The notes under the pieces were generated by a model. The model was given only the letters and a program-made list of their open reading frames with translations, did no database searches and was not told the DNA's origin. The position numbers and the translations under genes were made by a program. DNA of 22,755 bases from a virus: positions 1-22,755 of IMG/VR virus record IMGVR_UViG_3300035180_002292; one strand, given 5' to 3'. Below, piece after piece: positions 21,060-22,755 of the stretch. How positions within the stretch are numbered: the first letter of the stretch is position 1; every line of letters starts with the position of its first letter.

Positions 21060-21184
21060 TAAAGACGCAAAGCCTCTTCGCAGAGTAGGGAGAAGATGTA
21101 AAACTCTTCCGCCGTCAAGTCGAAAAGACTTTCTTTGGCGTTGGTAAAATACCATCTTCTCCAACTGTACTTGGTCTTTCTCAT
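21059..21184 (-). CDS. 41-aa small phage protein
   Basis: The frame MRKTKYSWRRWYFTNAKESL then FDLTAEEFYIFSLLCEEALR and L starts by overlapping the previous stop (ATGA) and ends at TAA next to the promoter-like element. It has a basic aromatic N-terminus and an amphipathic C-terminal helix (FDLTAEEFYIFSLLCEEAL). Tight coupling and sensible composition support it. No family is recognised. Confidence 0.62.
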   Translation of the reverse strand: MRKTKYSWRRWYFTNAKESLFDLTAEEFYIFSLLCEEALRL

Positions 21185-21390
21185 TGCTTCACCCTGCTAC
21201 CGTTTAGGGGTTTACGAACAATGCACTTAACCGTGCCATCTTTTTGACGGATAAAACTTGCATTACCACATTGATGGATTGCTGCGGCATTTGCCGCAGT
21301 TGCCTCATCCATACTATCCAATGCGGCCATGCCCGCGTATAGTGCCAGTATTGTGCCGATGGCAAAAGCGGTGAAGGTGGAAGATTTCAT
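21181..21390 (-). CDS. Small membrane-anchored or exported protein
   Basis: A 69-aa protein with an N-terminal hydrophobic segment (TFTAFAIGTILALYAGMAAL, about 5-24), then an Ala-rich stretch and two Cys (HQCGNASF and VKCIVRK) that could form a disulfide in the periplasm. GAGG lies 7 nt before the ATG, which shares a base with the previous stop (TAATG). The segment lacks a clear cleavage site, so an N-terminal anchor is more likely than secretion. Function unknown. Confidence 0.68.
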   Translation of the reverse strand: MKSSTFTAFAIGTILALYAGMAALDSMDEATAANAAAIHQCGNASFIRQKDGTVKCIVRKPLNGSRVKQ

Positions 21391-21689
21391 TATTTTACCT
21401 CTACTCGTTTCAGCGGCTGCGTTGTGCGGGTAATTTTAACGCACACAGCAGGAGGATTTTTACCCATCGTAAGGAAGGCATTGCGCCCGCTACGGTTCTG
21501 AAAGGCACTAACCTGTTTCAGTACGAGCGCTTTGTTTTCTGTTTCAGGCCCCACCTTCCACTCCCCGAACACTTGGTATGCCATAGCGTAGCGAACGATG
21601 GTTATGGGTAGCCCGCGCCCTTCCTTTTCCAACTGCCGCATGATGGCGGCTTTAAGGGAGGGCGGGCAGTCGTCTAGTTTGATAGCCAT
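21390..21689 (-). CDS. Unknown phage protein
   Basis: A 99-aa protein: MAIKLDDCPPSLKAAIMRQL then EGRGLPITIVRYAMAYQVFG, EWKVGPETENKALVLKQVSA and a basic end (ITRTTQPLKRVEVK). Mixed alpha/beta, no membrane segment. AAGG lies 9 nt upstream, within the end of the frameshifted small gene. It is coupled to the membrane protein downstream. No family is recognised. Confidence 0.68.
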   Translation of the reverse strand: MAIKLDDCPPSLKAAIMRQLEKEGRGLPITIVRYAMAYQVFGEWKVGPETENKALVLKQVSAFQNRSGRNAFLTMGKNPPAVCVKITRTTQPLKRVEVK

Positions 21690-21691
21690 AT

Positions 21692-21870
21692 TTAGATACC
21701 TTGCTGTATGTGGTTAATGCTAACGGGATAGGCAGTAGATGTCCAGCGGTACCATGTAGGTTTCAAGGAGATTTTTTCGGCTATACATGTGCGTATTAAA
21801 AGTAGCGCGGAATCTGTAGGCTTATAGAAACCGTTAAAGCTGGAAAGGCCGAAAGTTGTTGGCTAGTCAT
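21692..21870 (-). pseudogene. Small phage gene with an internal frameshift
   Basis: An ATG at 21870 with a perfect AAGGAG 6 nt upstream begins MTSQQLSAFPALTVSISLQI and stops after 24 codons. Another frame, open across the same region and lacking any start codon, reads FNGFYKPTDSALLLIRTCIA then EKISLKPTWYRWTSTAYPVS and INHIQQGI, ending at a TAA two bases before the next ATG. Adding one T in either of two T3 runs (21836-21838 or 21844-21846) joins them into a 59-aa protein. Spacing, composition and the downstream stop position all fit one gene with a one-base deletion. Confidence 0.6.
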
Positions 21871-21904
21871 TTCTAACTCCTTAATACTAAGTTTAGCAGG
21901 TGGT

Positions 21905-22543
21905 TTAAAATTTCGCAAGTTTACGAATTACGAATTTTGTCCAAACGAATAGCTCTAAGCCTGTCTCGTTCTGCCTTTTGCTGGTCTTTAAGTTTTTACG
22001 TGCACTTCTTTTTTGCTGGTCAACTGTTAACACATATCCATTACGCTTTACCTTTTTCTGTACTGGTGCTTTTTGTTTGGTAGGTTCGACAATAAATCCA
22101 CCAACATCTTTAAGATTACAAATGTTTGCCTCAATAGCTCTTACTTTATCAATAAGTTGGTTACTTTCTTTAATGCTTTGAGAAATTAGAAGCTGAAAGG
22201 AATATCCCATTTCTTTTATTTCGTCATCTGTCCAACCTTTATACTGTTTGTTGTAAAGATACTTATATTTATCCAATAACCAGAATAAACGCTCTATTGG
22301 CGTAAATAGATGTTTAGAGCCTAAAAGTCTATTGCATTGGTGGCAGGCCGGAATTAGAATAAACTTTCCATCTTCGTTTCGAAACTTGTCAATGTCTAGG
22401 TTAGGAAGAATTGCTAGTGGCGGGCAATGGTCTATGCATTCTTTGTCTGTAGAACAGTACCAGCATAGTGCCGAATTTTCGCATTGCATGCGTTCGTATA
22501 GATGACCTAATTGCGCAATGGTGAGTTTGCGTTGGTCTATCAT
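21905..22543 (-). CDS. HNH-type endonuclease-like protein
   Basis: A 212-aa protein with a zinc-bound HNH-like core near 27-75: CWYCSTDKECIDHCPPLAIL (CxxC, then Asp-His) followed by ILIPACHQCNRLLGSK (CxxCN..LG), the usual spacing for phage HNH proteins. The second half is Lys-rich and helical (QKAPVQKKVKRNGYVLTVDQ), as in DNA-binding extensions of homing or packaging-linked HNH enzymes. It is AT-rich relative to neighbours, suggesting separate acquisition. Its ATG overlaps the stop of the zinc-ribbon microprotein. A homing endonuclease is the likeliest role. Confidence 0.75.
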   Translation of the reverse strand: MIDQRKLTIAQLGHLYERMQCENSALCWYCSTDKECIDHCPPLAILPNLDIDKFRNEDGKFILIPACHQCNRLLGSKHLFTPIERLFWLLDKYKYLYNKQYKGWTDDEIKEMGYSFQLLISQSIKESNQLIDKVRAIEANICNLKDVGGFIVEPTKQKAPVQKKVKRNGYVLTVDQQKRSARKNLKTSKRQNETGLELFVWTKFVIRKLAKF

Positions 22544-22683
22544 TTTGCGTCCTTAAGAAAAGCAGCTAATGCCTCTTTGCGTAGATTTGCATGAAACAGA
22601 TTGCGACATTTAGAGCAGCAGAATTTTTGCCATTCTCGTTTGGCTTTGAACGACTTTTTGCAGTGTGGGCAGGATAAAAGCAT
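22540..22683 (-). CDS. 47-aa zinc-ribbon microprotein
   Basis: The short frame MLLSCPHCKKSFKAKREWQK then FCCSKCRNLFHANLRKEALA has two CxxC pairs (CPHC, CSKC) typical of a treble-clef/zinc ribbon, then a basic helix. AAGGA lies 5 nt before the ATG, and the stop overlaps the HNH gene start, so the pair is co-translated. It may bind nucleic acid or act as an accessory to the HNH protein. Confidence 0.72.
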   Translation of the reverse strand: MLLSCPHCKKSFKAKREWQKFCCSKCRNLFHANLRKEALAAFLKDAK

Positions 22684-22707
22684 GATATTCCTTAATGCGT
22701 GTAATGC

Positions 22708-22716
22708 ATTATAACA
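22708..22716 (-). promoter_or_regulatory. Extended -10 promoter (TGTTATAAT)
   Basis: The minus strand carries TG-T-TATAAT, a perfect extended -10, about 25 nt before the zinc-ribbon microprotein; no good -35 is seen, as is acceptable for extended -10 promoters. An inverted repeat TAATGC / GCATTA with a 7-nt loop (22693-22711) overlaps the box and could be an operator or a 5'-end hairpin. Confidence 0.55.
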
Positions 22717-22755
22717 CTTTACAGGTGCCGGTACCTTACCCCAGCTTTTTCACGG

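Overview
The window reads as part of a tailed-phage (Caudoviricetes) genome, or a prophage/metagenomic phage contig. Every supported gene is on the minus strand. Genes are tightly packed, with many 1-4 nt stop/start overlaps (ATGA, TAATG, TAGTG). The recognisable functions are phage replication, recombination and nucleotide-metabolism genes among short conserved phage proteins. Shine-Dalgarno (SD) sequences and the few sigma70-like boxes suggest a Gram-negative host, but I cannot name the host. No structural, lysis, integrase, rRNA or tRNA gene is visible, and no family A/B/C DNA polymerase is present here.

In transcription order (high to low coordinates), 22.7-17.0 kb is an accessory block. 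It holds a zinc-ribbon microprotein, an HNH-type nuclease, many small conserved phage proteins, several genes under 60 codons, one frameshifted small gene, one gene split by an in-frame amber codon, and a 326-nt non-coding stretch with stacked palindromes and simple repeats. From 16.9 to 9.2 kb come an SF1 (UvrD-like) helicase, a DUF2786-type protein, a coupled cassette (HAD/PNKP-like 3'-phosphatase, one-TM microprotein, RadC/JAMM protein), a small HTH protein with its own promoter, and a large AEP primase-helicase. From 9.2 to 7.0 kb are nucleotide genes: a hypothetical gene, a DUF1599 protein, a MazG-like pyrophosphohydrolase and ThyX, with a striking structured leader before thyX. From 7.0 to 4.7 kb an ATP-dependent DNA ligase is bracketed by a GIY-YIG and an HNH homing-endonuclease gene. 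From 4.6 kb to the left edge is a recombination module: Sak4-like ATPase, DUF669 protein with an Ala/Pro tail, zinc-finger protein, PD-(D/E)XK nuclease, SF2 helicase and one gene running off the edge.

Together the genes would supply dTMP and dNTP housekeeping (ThyX, MazG, DUF1599), priming and unwinding (primase-helicase, SF1 and SF2 helicases), strand annealing and resection (Sak4, DUF669, PD-(D/E)XK nuclease) and end repair/sealing (3'-phosphatase, ligase).

The main new observations are: an imperfectly repeated promoter-like element (AAATTTCTGT, 9-10 nt, then GTTWACTTGCGTTAWACT) upstream of several transcription units, some copies with a stem-loop at the predicted transcript start; a three-way-junction RNA candidate before thyX; a GIY-YIG gene whose C-terminal DNA-binding tail is thrown out of frame at an A8 run; and an amber-interrupted conserved gene. 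All functional calls come from motif reading by eye; no database search was run.
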